Made by a program: the position numbers and the translations under genes
Assembly: GCA_037013495.1 (NCBI GenBank)
Contig: CM072801.1
Location: forward strand, 84,615,816-84,679,815
Direction of reading: 5' to 3'
DNA from: Hippophae tibetana
Lineage: Eukaryota; Streptophyta; Magnoliopsida; Rosales; Elaeagnaceae
DNA: 64,000 nucleotides
Part shown: positions 1 to 12,853 of the stretch, one piece after another
How the letters are laid out: each line of letters starts with the position of its first letter
How positions within the stretch are numbered: the stretch's first letter is position 1
Notes under the pieces: generated by a model
Told to the model about the DNA's origin: nothing
What the model saw: the letters and a program-made list of their open reading frames with translations, nothing else
Databases searched by the model: none

Positions 1-330
1 TTATGAATATATGGGCCTTCTTCCATAAGCGTAGACTAATTGGCTTGAGCACAAACTTCTTCCGTCGTCCATTCAAAGCATCCATGAATCTCTTTACCCA
101 TGTTCTTGTAATTGGATCAAATGGTATCTCAAGCAGGTCCACACTCCATTTGGTTGCCATCTTTGCATCATTCCCCTTCGCTTGAAAAGGATTTGTTCTC
201 AAATATTCTCCTACATTAAATGGACTTAGATCATAAATGTTAAAAGTAGCACTGATAGTATACTCACTTGGAAATTTTAGCTTATAGGCATTTTCATTGA
301 TCCTTTTGATGACTTGAAATGGACCATTTT
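1..330 (-). pseudogene. Ty3/gypsy chromovirus pol fragment (integrase tail)
   Basis: Read on minus, this stretch encodes the C-terminal part of a plant chromovirus integrase. A GPFQVIKRINENAYKL block is followed by ATFNIYDLSPF and then LRTNPFQ, the usual end of Del/Tekay-type polyproteins, with a tail carrying a PITRTWVKRF-like block. The fragment runs off the left edge, so the rest of the element is not visible. Upstream in its own sense (above about 340) similarity stops and AT-rich repeat DNA begins. This is a fossil: only the pol end is present here and no LTR could be matched to it. Clade assignment is from motif memory, not from a search. Confidence 0.75.
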
Positions 331-1010
331 CTCGTTGTAGTAACTTTGATTTTCTTTGTTATGGAAAACTATCTTTTCTTTTGACATGAAAGTAACAATA
401 TCATAAATAATTAATATATGCTTATGAAAATCTATTTTAATTGCATTAGAAATCTCATATACATATGTGATGCAAAAAAATTATTTACACTCAAGTGCAT
501 GAATCACTAGAAAACTAATGATAAGTTTCCTCGAGGTCAATCTCTAAAGGAATTGGTTAGTTTCTCTAAAAAAAATCAAGTTATTTTCTATGTTAGTTAA
601 AACAAATTCTAAACATTCTATAGTTTTTAGTTGAAAGAAAAAGACTGTAAATTTTATTTTAATTTAATAACTAAAATATCGCAAGTAAACTAAGTTATAG
701 CCAAAATAAGGATGAGGAACAAATATGAGAAATTAGTGATCATAACTCTTCATGGAATGGACAAAAGAAATTACTTAAATAACTAGTTAATTTATGATTT
801 TTTTCTTTTTAAAATAAGTGAACCCCTAATGATCATGATGAGTCCCGACAATTCTCAATTGATCAATAACTTCTTGAGTCAGGCTTGAAATTGATTAATT
901 GGAAAACCTTAGGATAATATATAAACCATGATCCTCAATTAATTAATAACTTCCTAGGTCAGACTTGAAATTAATCAATTGGTAAACCTAAAGTAAATAT
1001 TTTTTTTTTC
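331..1010 (-). repeat. Decayed LTR-like block, Athila type
   Basis: No gene seen. Around 487-545 the text caagtgcatgaatcac, then aatgataagt and gaggtcaatctctaaagga, follows the same order as a conserved block in the family-B LTRs of this window (for example 60768-60830). This suggests an old, diverged LTR remnant in the same minus orientation. Ends, target duplications and internal sequence could not be identified. Confidence 0.4.
854..990. repeat. Two-copy direct repeat, 58-bp units
   Basis: Copies at 854-911 and 933-990 share ctcaatt...aataacttc...ggtc/agtc...cttgaaatt...attgg..aaacct with about ten differences. They are separated by 21 bp. It is probably a duplication inside the decayed LTR-like block. 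Confidence 0.6.
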
Positions 1011-3935
1011 ATTATAAATAAATATTTTTTCCATCATTAACTTATTATTAAAGATAATTTAAACCAATGATAGTCTAATGCATGAGCAAGCACATATGAT
1101 ATGTCTAATGCTTAGGTCCAAAATATTTTCTTCAATTATAATTCAAGATATTTTCGATCATTAATTTATAATTGAAGATATGAAGAATATGAACAAGGAA
1201 TAAACAAAATGCTTATTTATTTAAACATAAAATTATTCTTCCAATCATTGGAACCAAATAATAATATCCTATATTACAAATATAGCCAATCAAAATTAAA
1301 TGAACAAAAGTTAATTCAACTACAAAAGACATCAGATTGCAGAGAGAAAAATAATATATAATAAAAACAAATGCCACTTCTTGATTTGTGATACCAAATT
1401 GTAAGTTTTGTAGTCTTTTGAGTATTTTTGGCATTCTCGTGTGCAAAATATAAAATCTGTTTATTTTACTTAGTGTATTTATCTTTCTCTATTTAAGGTT
1501 GGTTATTGGCAATCTGTAATGCACATATGCACATAGTTAGGTACACTTTGTATATGAGCATTTTCACACATACCATGATATTGGTTTTTTTAGTATGCAT
1601 TCTAGATGGAGTGTTGTGTTTTTTTGTTTCATTGTAGTTTTTGATGAGGGTACTTGCGAGCAAGTCGGTAGTCATTATTGCGTTACGTATGTGGATTACT
1701 TAGTAATTTTTGAATTCAAAAATGGACTTTTGGTGTGCCTTAATGAGGTCCTCGTTGGATATCTCATTGAACCACCTTGTTGGGTAGTTGATCAAGCAAC
1801 GATGAGCCTCTCTTTGTGGTATCCTATAAGTTTGAGTTTTGGCTATAAATACCTCTTGTCTTTTTGTGTTGATTGAGAAAAATGTAGCAGAGCTTTATCA
1901 AATTGACATCTTATTTTTCTGATTACATATCAGTATTACCTAGAGTGTTTGTTTGGTATTAGTGATTAATGGTTGAGTGATAAAAATCATGCTCTTGAGT
2001 GGTGAGCACTCAAGATGGTTTTTGCTAATGGGTTTTGGGTAAGTTGATTGTCTGATTTAGTTTCACAAATCATCTTTAGTGTATATTGGTGTTTGTGTTA
2101 CATGCTTGTGAAAGAAAACAACATTCTTAGACTATGAGTGGCTAGGACTATTCTACTAGTATAGTGTGAGCAATATTATACTTTTGTGATTGTTAAGGAT
2201 TCCCAAGATAGTGATTACAGATGAATGTGTTTGTATGGTTTCCCACATTGGTGGCTTAATATCTTGTTCACATTACTGATTATTGGTAGGTAATTGCACT
2301 ATTGTGTATGGTGTTGGCTCTAGAAAAGAGTCAGATCCATATGTTGGATTAAGTTGTTGTAGAGGCAGCCAACAAGGGCACCAATAGGTAGTTTGGGTAG
2401 AGGTTCTGACTAATAGAGGTATTTGCATTTATATGTTTTATTACTTAGACATTATTTGTGGGTTTACCATGTTACATGACTGTGTTTCTATAATTAGTTG
2501 TGTTGTTAGTATAATATGAGTTTCTATCGTGTATGTACCAACATACTTGATTTAGACTATGATCAGGAAGTCTTTTTAATTTAGACTCTTACTTTTCCTT
2601 GTTGCATCCTATAGCTTTCTAATTATTGCTTATGCTTTATGCTTTATGTGCATGTAAGTTTGGTGTGAGTCTCTAAAGAAACAATATCTCATTACTCTGG
2701 TTATGTACCAAGTATCAGACTATTTCATTTGGTATAATGTAGGAGTACAATCATTATTCACTTACTATGTTCCCATATATGAGGTCTTGAAGTGATTGGA
2801 AATCCTTTACCACTTTTCCATTATGTGTGATTGATTCACATGCCGTGTGATGTTTGCTATGTTTATGCATATTGCTTGCATAGATAGGAGCCTATGAGGT
2901 ACACCATCACTTGTGTGTTTACCATAAATATTTTTTTCTTATATGATGGTTGTTTTTTTTGTATGTTGAATTAAGCATGTTGTTATGTTTTCTACTTTAT
3001 TCATGTTTTTTAGGGATACTTGGTTGAATTGGAATATAGCTCAAAAACATTATTCCATGGGTTGGTGTTGACACCCTAATTTAGGTCTTGGATGCCTATT
3101 TGGGTGGGAAGAACAATTAAGCTCTGTACAATTCTTCCTACAAATGGATTTCTGACAAATCTTTGAATTGGTTTTCAGCGCTATTCAAATCCTAGGATCT
3201 TCTTACCAATTGGGAAGTTTTCTCTCTATACTATATTATGGATGATGAAATATAGCTATGGCAGTTGGGAAATTAATATGTGACTTGATATTGTTTATAA
3301 AGGATTTAGGGTGTATTCATAGGTTTAATTTTTGGGAAAAAATGTAAACTACACAAATTAGGATTTTTGGCAATTTTTGACCTTCAGGCTGCGACATACT
3401 ATGCCATGATACATGTTGAATTTTTAATCTCCTATTGCAACCCTAGAGATTTGTGCCACTATATGGAAAATGGTAGGCCATGGCACATAATGAACTAGAA
3501 AATACACAAAAGGATCTGAGAGGCTTGTGTCATGACATGGTATTTATTGGGTTGTAGTGCATGCATAATTTCTTGATTCACCAACTAGAACAAGTGAGCA
3601 CCTTGTTGCACCATAAAATATGGTTGGGCCATGGCAAGCTGGTTTTTTACATTCAAGTTCATTCCAAATTATTGAGTTGCCATTAATTGTCCCATTTTCA
3701 TTATTTTAACTCAATATTCTTCTAAATGCAGTTTAACTTAGCACAAAAATACCCTCCAAAACAAGATAAAATCAAACATAAAATAAATACTTAAAAATAT
3801 AGAAAATAATAGGTCAAAATAATGTTCATCAATGTGTATGAACTTTACTAAATATTATAAAGGTATTTTGAATCAACTAGTCCTATATGATCATTCTTGA
3901 AATGTAGACATTCTCATATTTATAGAGAGCTAACA
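1011..3935. other. Repeat-derived DNA, no gene recognised
   Basis: No coding region could be supported. A TATA-like ggctataaataccтc-type site at about 1842-1852 and repeated ccatggca words at 3400-3640 resemble LTR promoter and LTR body text, but no paired LTR, primer site or target duplication was found. The one longer open frame (1595-1876, plus) has no recognisable motif. The block is probably an old LTR-element remnant interrupted on the right by the CACTA insertion. Confidence 0.4.
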
Positions 3936-3938
3936 TGT

Positions 3939-4026
3939 TACTACTACAAAAACGGGCTTAAAATGTAAAGCCGGTTCACTTGGTAAACCAACTTTATGTG
4001 TAAAGTTAGTTCATGCGGTCAACTAA
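3939..4026. repeat. CACTA left terminus and subterminal repeats
   Basis: The terminal inverted repeat ACTACTACAAAAA is followed by a subterminal segment with aagccggttcac, gtaaaccaacttta, taaagttagttca and caactaacttta. These are short repeats in both orientations, of the kind bound by the TNPA-type protein in this superfamily. Confidence 0.8.
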
Positions 4027-4202
4027 CTTTATCTGTATTGATTTTTTTATTTATTTTTATTCTCATTTTTCACTCTACTAACTTGTATTCAATATAGCAT
4101 AATAAAACCAAAATATAAATAATAATAAAAATAATTGAAAATTAAAATATAATTAATTACTTGATAATTAAATTTATTACAAAAACAAATAATGTATATA
4201 CA

Positions 4203-4243
4203 ACACACACACACACACACACACACAGATATATATATATATA
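4203..4243. repeat. (AC)n-(AT)n compound microsatellite
   Basis: About 12 AC units run directly into about 7 AT units. It lies in the untranslated 3' side (gene sense) of the CACTA element. Confidence 0.95.
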
Positions 4244-4364
4244 GTTAACTTAAATTACAAATAAAATAATGTCATCAAAGTGTAATTGGATTGTGCGAGC
4301 AAGTTAGCTTAGAATCAACAACATTGTGACAAGGAAAATGGACAAAAAAACAACTGATCCATAT

Positions 4365-5020
4365 AACAATTCATTCCCCTACATACATGAGCACGTAAAC
4401 ATCAATCAAACAAGCAGTCTAAACTTCAAAGACATACCAAGGGAGAAATTAAATCATTATAAATATTACCATAAAAAGAGACTCCTACAGTGACAACCAA
4501 GTGATATAATAATAGCCTTATCCATTCGAACTCATATTAGCACTTTATTAATCATTTGTCTATAAAAATGAAGTTATTTGGAATCTCTGCTGGTATTTTT
4601 AATGCTATAATGAGCTCTAAATATGAAATCAAGTGTAACTCCGATTTGTTACTTGGCTTGTATGAGTTTTGGTGACATTAAACGTATGGAACAATTTTGT
4701 AATACATTTATGGGCACCAAAACTCATACAAGCCAAGTAACAAATCAGAGTTACACTTGATTCATATTTAGAGCTCATTATAGCATTAAAAATAGCAGCA
4801 GAGATTCCAGATAACTTCATATTTATAGACAAATGATTAATAAAGTGCTATCATGATGTTGTCATAAGGAAAGTAGGCAAGAGAGATGAGATGAAGTTTG
4901 GGCCAAAAATAGGTCCATAAAACAATGCATTCCCTTAAATACATGAGCACATAACCATCCATCAAACAAGGGACTTCAGAAACAAGAATAAAGAAATTAA
5001 ATCATTAACAAAATTACTGT
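4365..5020. repeat. Direct duplication flanking the foldback
   Basis: The segment at about 4365-4475 (cattcccctacatacatgag..., atcaatcaaacaag, gaaattaaatcatta) recurs with changes at about 4915-5015. The two direct copies bracket the inverted repeat at 4539-4849, so the foldback seems to have formed within a local rearrangement of CACTA untranslated sequence. Confidence 0.65.
4539..4849. repeat. Near-perfect 311-bp foldback inside CACTA
   Basis: The left arm (4539-4674) and right arm (4715-4849) are reverse complements with about four substitutions and one single-base gap in 136 bp, around a 40-base spacer. The arms include agcactttattaatcattt at the outer ends and actcatacaagccaagtaac near the loop. 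It lies just beyond the stop codon of the second CACTA gene, so readthrough transcription from that gene on minus, or from the flank on plus, would give a long hairpin RNA. It has no terminal repeats or target duplications of its own that I can see, which argues against an independent MITE. Confidence 0.9.
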
Positions 5021-5034
5021 TATGTTGTCATATG

Positions 5035-5941
5035 CTATTCAAGATGATCATAATCTTCTCCTGATTCTTCTTGTGATGATATAATTTGAACCATGTGTTC
5101 TGCCCATTCCTTTTGCAAATCATCAAAAAATTGATGGTCATAGCCCGTCTTGTTCCTAGCAAAGAACTAAATGTATTTAAAATCAAAATAAGAATGTAAT
5201 TTCATGTATTTACAAAAATAACTCAAATATGTTAAATACTTTTATGTATATGGGTAAAAGATATTACCACACATCAATTGGAATTTTGATATTTGTGATG
5301 ATTTCGCTCATAAACTTCATGACATAATAATCACACATGATTCCATTATTTTGTTGTGGAACCTACAAAAAACAAGTGTACATGAATTTCCATATTTGAA
5401 CATATTTATTATTTAATAGTAAAATTAATAAAATTATTAATATTCGATTGTACATACCATAACTTTATTCCATATAAGCTTATGAGATTTTTTAAGGGCA
5501 ATGCCCCTAAACTTGTTCCACAGCTTCCATGCCCTATCAAGGTTTAAAACGGTTAGTTTTTTTTATTAAATATTACAAAAAACAAGAGAAGAAAAATAGC
5601 TAGCTATAACTCTTACATTTCAACAACTGCTTTTGTATCTTTACTCAGTTCTAAGGAAGTTGAGTCACAGTACCAAGCATGATTATTGAACAGATCAAGG
5701 ATTACCAACATCCAATGATCTTGGCCTTGTTCAAATCTTAGTGGCCAAGAGATAATCAACTTTTGATTTCTGTTAAGCGTTAATGCCCTATCACATAGTT
5801 GTTTAGCTCTGATGCTAACATCCTTCTCTTGATATTTATTGACATATGAAGAATCATAGAAGATTGCTAAATGTGATGAGTGATTATGTTGAAGTCTATA
5901 ATAACATGCCCTATATAAAAGAAGTGCATATAAGTAATTAG

Positions 5942-5979
<38 letters not shown>

Positions 5980-8340
5980 TATATATTCTACATAAATGAA
6001 AGAAAATTAAATAGATTGAGGACTTACCTTGTCCACACTTGAAGTATACTTAAATCAATCATTTGATATTCAAATAGTTACAATATATACTCGATCGATA
6101 TATAAGTTTGGCCGAGGTATACACCATAAATGTTTTAAGGAAGTGGCACACTCCATCCATCATTTATGCTAGATGCCCTTACAACAATAGTCATCAAAGC
6201 GCCAAGATTTCTACTAAAGTTTAAAGCATAATCATAACTATACTTTTTCCAAGGCTTCTTCTTGAATGACTTGGTGTGCGATGATTGGCCACTAGACATA
6301 GATTAAGCACGAGATACTTGCTTCGTATCTGTTAAATGTGCCACGTTTAAGAGTTCTGGTATAATAGACTAAAAAAATTATTATGTATGATAGTAACAAT
6401 AAAAGATATAATAAAATAATAGTAGTAAACAAGTGTTATCTTTTAAGTTAAAAAATAGTAAAACGTCAAAATTTAGAACAACTTGAATCGACGGCCAATC
6501 CACATACTGTCCAACCGCCTCTTGGATTGTGATAGCATTAGAAGGCACAAGTAGTAGACAATCATGAAACAATGATTGATCAATTACTATTCTCTAATGA
6601 TTACACAAATATTGATTATGAATCATCTGATCATCGCTCAATTGTTGTACCGTTCCAATAGCAACAAGGTTCGTTGATGAAGGATGTTTCAACAAACATT
6701 TCATATTATGTAAAAAATTGAAGTGTTATATATAATAAATAAAACATATGATAAGAAATTAAAATAATAGATTATATACACCCGAAATTAAAATCTTAAC
6801 ACATATGATTCATCAAATAGAGGACTCCCATGTGGGGCAGCTATTGGATGTACATTCTCACCAAAACGTTTATCGTGATTTGATTGATGGTAAGAATGAA
6901 AAGATTGCATTGGAGAAAATGAACCACTACTTGATTGCATATGCATTCCTGACATATAGGGAGGATTAATAGGATGACTATATCCCATATTGGTTATAGT
7001 TTGAGCACCATGAGATTGTGTGGGTGGCCTTCCTAGCATGGATGGTTGCATGCTTGGCCAATATTGCATGCACTGGTTTTAGAATGATGCTAGGCCTGAC
7101 ATATGTTGTGATTGATATTCTTTTATAGTGGCAATCTCACTAAACATTGAGGCCTTAAAGGAGTTGAGTTCTTCTTCAATTTTAGTGTACTTCTCCTTAC
7201 TGACTATCTGAGGCTTTTGTTTTGGAATGTTAAAATACTCCATATAACCATCATAATGGCTACCTCCCCTAACACGACCAGAATGGTCATGTCTGAATGC
7301 ATGATATAAAGCATCTCTCCCAGGCTATTCGATTATTTCACCCCTGGATATTTGTTCTTGAACAACTCTACAAATAATAAAGCACACAAACATATCATGC
7401 ATTATTACATCAATTATTAAAAATCATTAACACTTTGTATCAACCGAAATTACTAACCAACTTATTTAGTTGTTCTTCTCCTCGCTTAGTCATCGGTCTT
7501 GACTTCTTCATTTTGAGAGTCTTTGTTTCTATGTACAATTCAGTTCGGGTAACCGATCTACCCAAATCAGCTTTCTACATAAATTATGAAAAATTTATTA
7601 ACTATGACATGAAATTAAATTGAGGAAATTAAATATAAAAATATTTATAAATTAACACAAATTAATAATACCATTCTATATCTAACTTCCGGATTTGAAG
7701 ACCTCCCAGTATGGTCAGGAAGAATGTTATGCATTTGTATATTTTGATGTTCTTCCATAATAATTTGAAATTCATCCGTACGTCTATAATCCACAAAGTC
7801 TTTCCAAACTTGAGGTGTAATCCAGGGGTGTCCTTCAGGGATTTTGTAGAGCTCTACTTCATCTAGTGGTTCCTAATATGGAAACACATAATTTCTTGCC
7901 AATCTAGAAGTCTTGTTTTCCTTCCACGCCTTATTTGCAATCTTATAACACTTGCTCTTCCAATTGTCATCGACTTTATAACGATTCTGTAAAAACACAC
8001 TACAAAAGATTAGATATAATACAAAAAAGATATAATATATGTAATTGATTATAAAATATAAGAGACTTACACAAATTATTATCCATATTTTGAACTTTTC
8101 TACGTCGTCAACTTGAGACCAATCATTTATATTGATTGGTGTACTAGACTTCACAAGTCTACCAATAGAGGATTTCAATTGTTGGCCATTTTCTCCTATC
8201 AGATTACCAGTAGCATCAAATATAACATGTACTCTATCATCTGGGTTAAGTGTAGCATCAAGTATATTCGCTCAACCCCTTCTTTTCAAATCTCCCAATG
8301 GATCACTTGGATCTACAAGCTCTGTTACCCGAGGATCCAT
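5035..8340 (-). pseudogene. CACTA second gene: En/Spm (TNPA-like) domain plus C48 protease domain
   Basis: A spliced minus-strand gene starting at the ATG at 8340 (MDPRVTELVDPSDPLG) and ending at TAG 5035-5037. The plant En/Spm (PTTA-like) domain lies at about 8180-7440 (KSKCYKIANKAWKENK, GHPWITPQVWKDFVDYR, KSRPMTKRGEEQLNKL), followed by an acidic/helical stretch at about 7300-7100 and a Met/Gln/Ser/Pro-rich linker (7069-6788). The exon at about 6570-6480 carries AVGQYVDWP. The C-terminal exons form a Ulp1-like C48 peptidase domain: DHWMLVILDL (His), AWYCDS (Asp), VPQQ (Gln) and IMCDYYVM (Cys) keep all four catalytic positions. GT-AG introns are visible, for example between 5459 and 5363 and between 5267 and 5166. 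At least three in-frame stops (near 8270, 7868 and 7080) show decay. Domain identities are from family knowledge. Confidence 0.78.
5946..5975. repeat. (AT)n microsatellite
   Basis: About 15 AT units within a probable intron or interdomain region of the second CACTA gene. Confidence 0.95.
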
Positions 8341-8451
8341 GAAATATCTACATACAATGAAGAAATTTAATTAATTGACAATTTTAGGAACATACATACA
8401 TACATATATATAAATAAGAGTTATTACAACAATATAGAACATACATTATGT

Positions 8452-11400
8452 TTAATTAGGTTTTTGATCGTATACATATGAATCTTCACAATCACTTTGA
8501 GCCCATGATGAAGAATCATCGTCATCAACTAGATCATCACATACATTAGGCAATTTGTTTGAGAAATTACTAATATTGGTTAATGTATCAAGCATAGGGT
8601 CGTCATATTCTAAAGCATCACAATGGTAAAACCCTTTCTGTGGAGGTGTTAACACAATAGACCATCTTATGTCAATTTGATCGCTCACGTAAAATACTTG
8701 TTTTGCATGAAGTGCTAATGTGAAAGGATCATTGGTGTGACTTATCTCGGATAGATTTACAAGGGTAAATCCAAAATCATATATTTTATATCCAACATTG
8801 ATAACATCTTTGACCCAATCACACAAGAAAACTATTTCATGGAAGACCTCATAATCCAATTCCCAAATCTCTTGTATTATACCATAATATGTTCTATTAG
8901 AAAGTACAGGATTACCATCTTTTGAACTAGAAAATTTCATAGTTTGTGTAACCATCTTCACACCACTATTCTTATTTACTAGGAATTTGTCCCTAGCTTG
9001 AGTCATAAACCTCAATCCATTTATTCTGAAACTAGAAAATGATTTGACATCGAATTTTGGCCCATGTGCAAGCCATTCTAAATTTTCTGTTATTTTATGA
9101 TTGAGTTTCTTGAGTTCATCTCGAATCTATGTCTACAAAAACATGAAATGTGTTTAAAGCAAAGTTTTAAAACATTGCATAGATCTAGGAACATACATGA
9201 ATTTTTGTTTATGACACTTATATGGTTGCGAAACCAATTAATAAGCTCTTGCTTATGTTCATCATACAACCATTTTTCTCCTCCTTTTTTTTATAACGAG
9301 GATCGATCTTCAATTAGTTTAAATGCATCCTGTAATGTTATTAAAGATATATGAAGTAGATATCATCATTAATAGTTAAATAAAAAATAATTTTTGCATA
9401 AATGGAAAGGTTAAACATCACTTACTCTATGTATGGTTGTGCCTCATTATTATTTACCCAAATGATTCAGTATGCTTTTTTCCCATCGAGTTCCATCAAT
9501 AAACAATTTCTTACTTCCACCAAGCATAGGGGTACCTACTTGGATCATGTGACGTTCTAAGAACAACTTGTGCGTAGGATTCCCAATTTTAGTGCAACAA
9601 CTAAAGTATTCAGAACAAAAATCAATGGCCTCTTCAGTAATGTAGCGTTCCATCATGCATCATTCAAGTCAATTTCTATTATTTACATATACTTTAAGTA
9701 ATTTCATATATCTCTCAAAAGGATACATCCACCTTAAGTAAGTAGGACTACACAATTGAACCTCTGGAACTAAATGAACACACAAGTGAATCATTATATT
9801 GAAGATAAAAGGAGGAAAATATTTTTCAATTAGACACAAAGTCTCTACAACATCTTTCTGTAAAGAGTTTAACTTGCCAATTGATATACATTTCTTGCAT
9901 ATTGTATTGAAGAATGAACAAAGACGAATTATTGATAATCGAACATGTTATGGAAGAATTGATCTAATAGCAACTGGTAATAACTGTTGCATTAAGATAT
10001 GACAGTTATGTGATTTCAATCCATAAAGTTTCTTATCGGTGATAGACACAAAATTTCTTAAGTTGGATGAGTAACCATCAGGAACTTTCACACCCTCCAA
10101 ACATTTACAAAACACATCCTTCTCTTTTGTTGACATTTTATATTATCCTGGTGGCAAGTATGTTCGATTCTTATAATTTTCCACCCTTGATGCCAATTCA
10201 GGTTGTATGCTTAGTTTCTTTAAATCCAGTTTGCTTTAATTCCATCCTTTTTTTCAGGTATCTTAGGTAGAGTACCAATCAAGCTATCACCTATATTTTC
10301 CTCAATTTGCATGACATCTAAGATGTGACGAATGTGTAGGTCTTTCCAATATGGTAATTCCTAAAATATTGATTTTTTATTCCAACAACCATGGTAAGTC
10401 GGTTCAAAATCTTTTTCATTTTCACCCATTTCATTAGTTGACCTCTTTTGTTTCCCTACCTTAGTGAGTTTTTTTTCATCTTTCCATATCGTTTGAATGT
10501 CATACCATTCAATTGCCTTAATATCTCAACACCTCGCAAAGTTCGGGTTGCATGATCATGATCTTCTTCACAATGGAACGGTTTCTTTTGGTATCTAAAC
10601 TTGTGTCCAAATGGAAAAAAGCTTCTATATCTTCTATAAGACATCTTTCATTTGTGAACAAGACAATTTGTAGAAGTTCCATCACTACCTATAGGGCATC
10701 CCTTGTAACCTTTGGTTGCATGTCCTGATAAGTTTCCATAGGTAGGAAAATAATTAATTGTCCATAAAAGGACCCCCTTCAAGTTAAAGTGTTCTTCTTT
10801 ATGTGCATTGTAAACATTTACACCATCATTCCACAAGTCTTTAAATCATCTATCAGAGGCTACAAATATAAATCAATATCAACACCGGTTTGTTTCGGTC
10901 CTGAGATCAATAATGTTAACATCATGAATTTTCTTTTCATACATAATTAGGGAGGAAGGTTGTATGTTACCATAATTACTGGCCAATAGCTATATCTAAT
11001 ACTAAGGGAACTGTGTGGATTAATTCCATCAGTAGCAATGGCTGGACGAAGAGTGCGCAGATCAGATGAAAATTGAGGAGATAAATTATCTACTACTTTC
11101 CAATTTGGAGAATCACAAGGTTGACATAGCACCCCATCATCAAATCAATTATCTAAATGCCAAGTCAACATCTTTGACATCTCTTTACTTTTGAACAACC
11201 TTTGAAAGTGATGAATCGAAGGAAAGTACCAAAGAACCTTTGCATGTACACCTTTCTTATGTGTTGTCTAATTTGTACCATGCTTCCATCTCGATTCTTT
11301 ACACATCAGACAATCATCTAATGTCTCATATTATTTTCTATAAAGAATGAAATCATTTGAACAAGCATGAATCTTATGATATTCCATGCCAAATAGACTA

Positions 11401-11969
11401 AGATATTTCTTCACTTCATACATTGAAGTTGGAAATTCAATACCCTCAAGAAACATATCGACTAGTAGATTTAGTAATTCTATGAATCCCTTGTCAGAAA
11501 AACCATGTTTTGACTTCACATTGTACCAATGAACCAATCCCAACATTTTAGTGTATTTTTTGCATTTTGGATACAACGGTTTTTCGGCATCTTCTAGAAG
11601 TTTTTTAATTATTTCAGGATCATCCTCACGCAGTTCATCTTCAACACTATGAAACATATTTTCTGTTTATACATTATGATAAGATGTATGTAAGCCACTC
11701 ACATTCTTATTTATCTCTTCCTCATAAGTATTATCAATATTTTATCCATGATAATACCAACATTTATAGCTCAAAAGAATACCATTATAGATAAGGTGAT
11801 ACTTAACCTCGTCAATTTCATGAAATTGCTCATTTTTACATTTAACACATAGGCATCAAATCATACTAATTCCAGTATTACTATTTCTACAAGCAAATTC
11901 CATGAAACTTTGAACTCCAGAAATGTAGTCCTACTCAATTCTACACTTTGACATCCAAGATTTGTCCAT
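8452..11969 (-). pseudogene. CACTA TNPD-like transposase (Transposase_21 type)
   Basis: This would be the cut-and-paste transposase of the element. The start is placed at the ATG at 11969 because MDKSWMSKCRIE matches the N-terminal transposase-associated domain, followed by the CxCVKCKNEQ zinc-like block. At 11657-11331 comes the region before the catalytic core (KKYTKMLGLVHWYNVK). At 11330-10456 lies the Transposase_21 core with AIATDGINPHSS, WPVIMVTYNLPP, ISGPKQTGVDIDLYL and LLWTINYFPTYGNLSG. A DUF4218-type region follows at about 10380-9450 (LKSHNCHILMQQLLPVAIR, then TYLRWMYPFERYMKLL). The last exons carry a DUF4216-type domain (9120-8452: YYGIIQEIWELDY, ALHAKQVFYVSDQ). An intron acceptor tgtttttgtag lies at about 9132. 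Several in-frame stops and frame changes occur in the core, so no functional transposase is expected; the 8452-9120 exon is the best preserved. Confidence 0.85.
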
Positions 11970-12821
11970 TTTCTATTAATGACATTAATTAAGCATATTA
12001 ATTATGTATCTAATAAATATATTTCAAGTATTATTATATATATATATATATTCCCTAATTATTAGAATATATACCAAAATATACATAATACAAAACATTT
12101 ATCATTTTAATCATTTTACAATTGTATTACTTTTACTCAACAAAATATAATTATTTATATGTAAATAAATTTATCCACGTATGATAAATATTATATTCCC
12201 TCAAACCCACAACATGCAGATATTATTTCCACAGAAAATAAGTCAAACATATAATAACAAGCATAATACAAAACATACATAAATCAAAAAATTATACAAA
12301 AAATAAAGCAAACTGAATAATAAGTGCATAGGATTAATAGAAATAGTTGCAAGAGTAAATGGAGGAAATGAAGAAGAAATGGGTGTTTTTTAAGTGAGAA
12401 AATGGGTATAAAAAATTTGAGTATTTCGCTAAAAAAAATAGAGGATTTGAAAGATAATGAGAAGAGGAATATAACCCATAAAACGACATTGGAAATAGTG
12501 GTCAGAGGTGGCCAGAAATTGAGAAAGAGTGGAGGGTGAGCTCTGTTTTGGGCGAAGGGGGGAAGAAAAATTTGAAATTTGGAATTCTTTTGATGAAGAA
12601 GAGAGAAGAAACGGTAATAAACGCATGGATAGCGTTGGTTGACGTGGAAAATTGATGCTACGTCCACGTGGATATCGTCGGTTCATGTGGCCAACCAACG
12701 CTAGCCATATGTGTAGTGTCAATTTGCCCCATCAACTGACACTATCTATGCAGTTTAAAATTGAAAAAAAATTTTGTTTGGTCAATTATTATTTTATTTG
12801 AAATCTTTAAAATTTAATTTG

Positions 12822-12853
<32 letters not shown>

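Noticed and set aside
1595-1876. Plus-strand 93-residue open frame beside a TATA-like site
   Set aside because: No recognisable domain, the TATA-like site lies inside the frame rather than upstream, and the surrounding DNA looks like an LTR.
12284-12722. Two overlapping minus-strand frames in the CACTA subterminal region
   Set aside because: Hydrophobic low-complexity translations across subterminal repeats; position upstream of the TNPD start makes coding unlikely.
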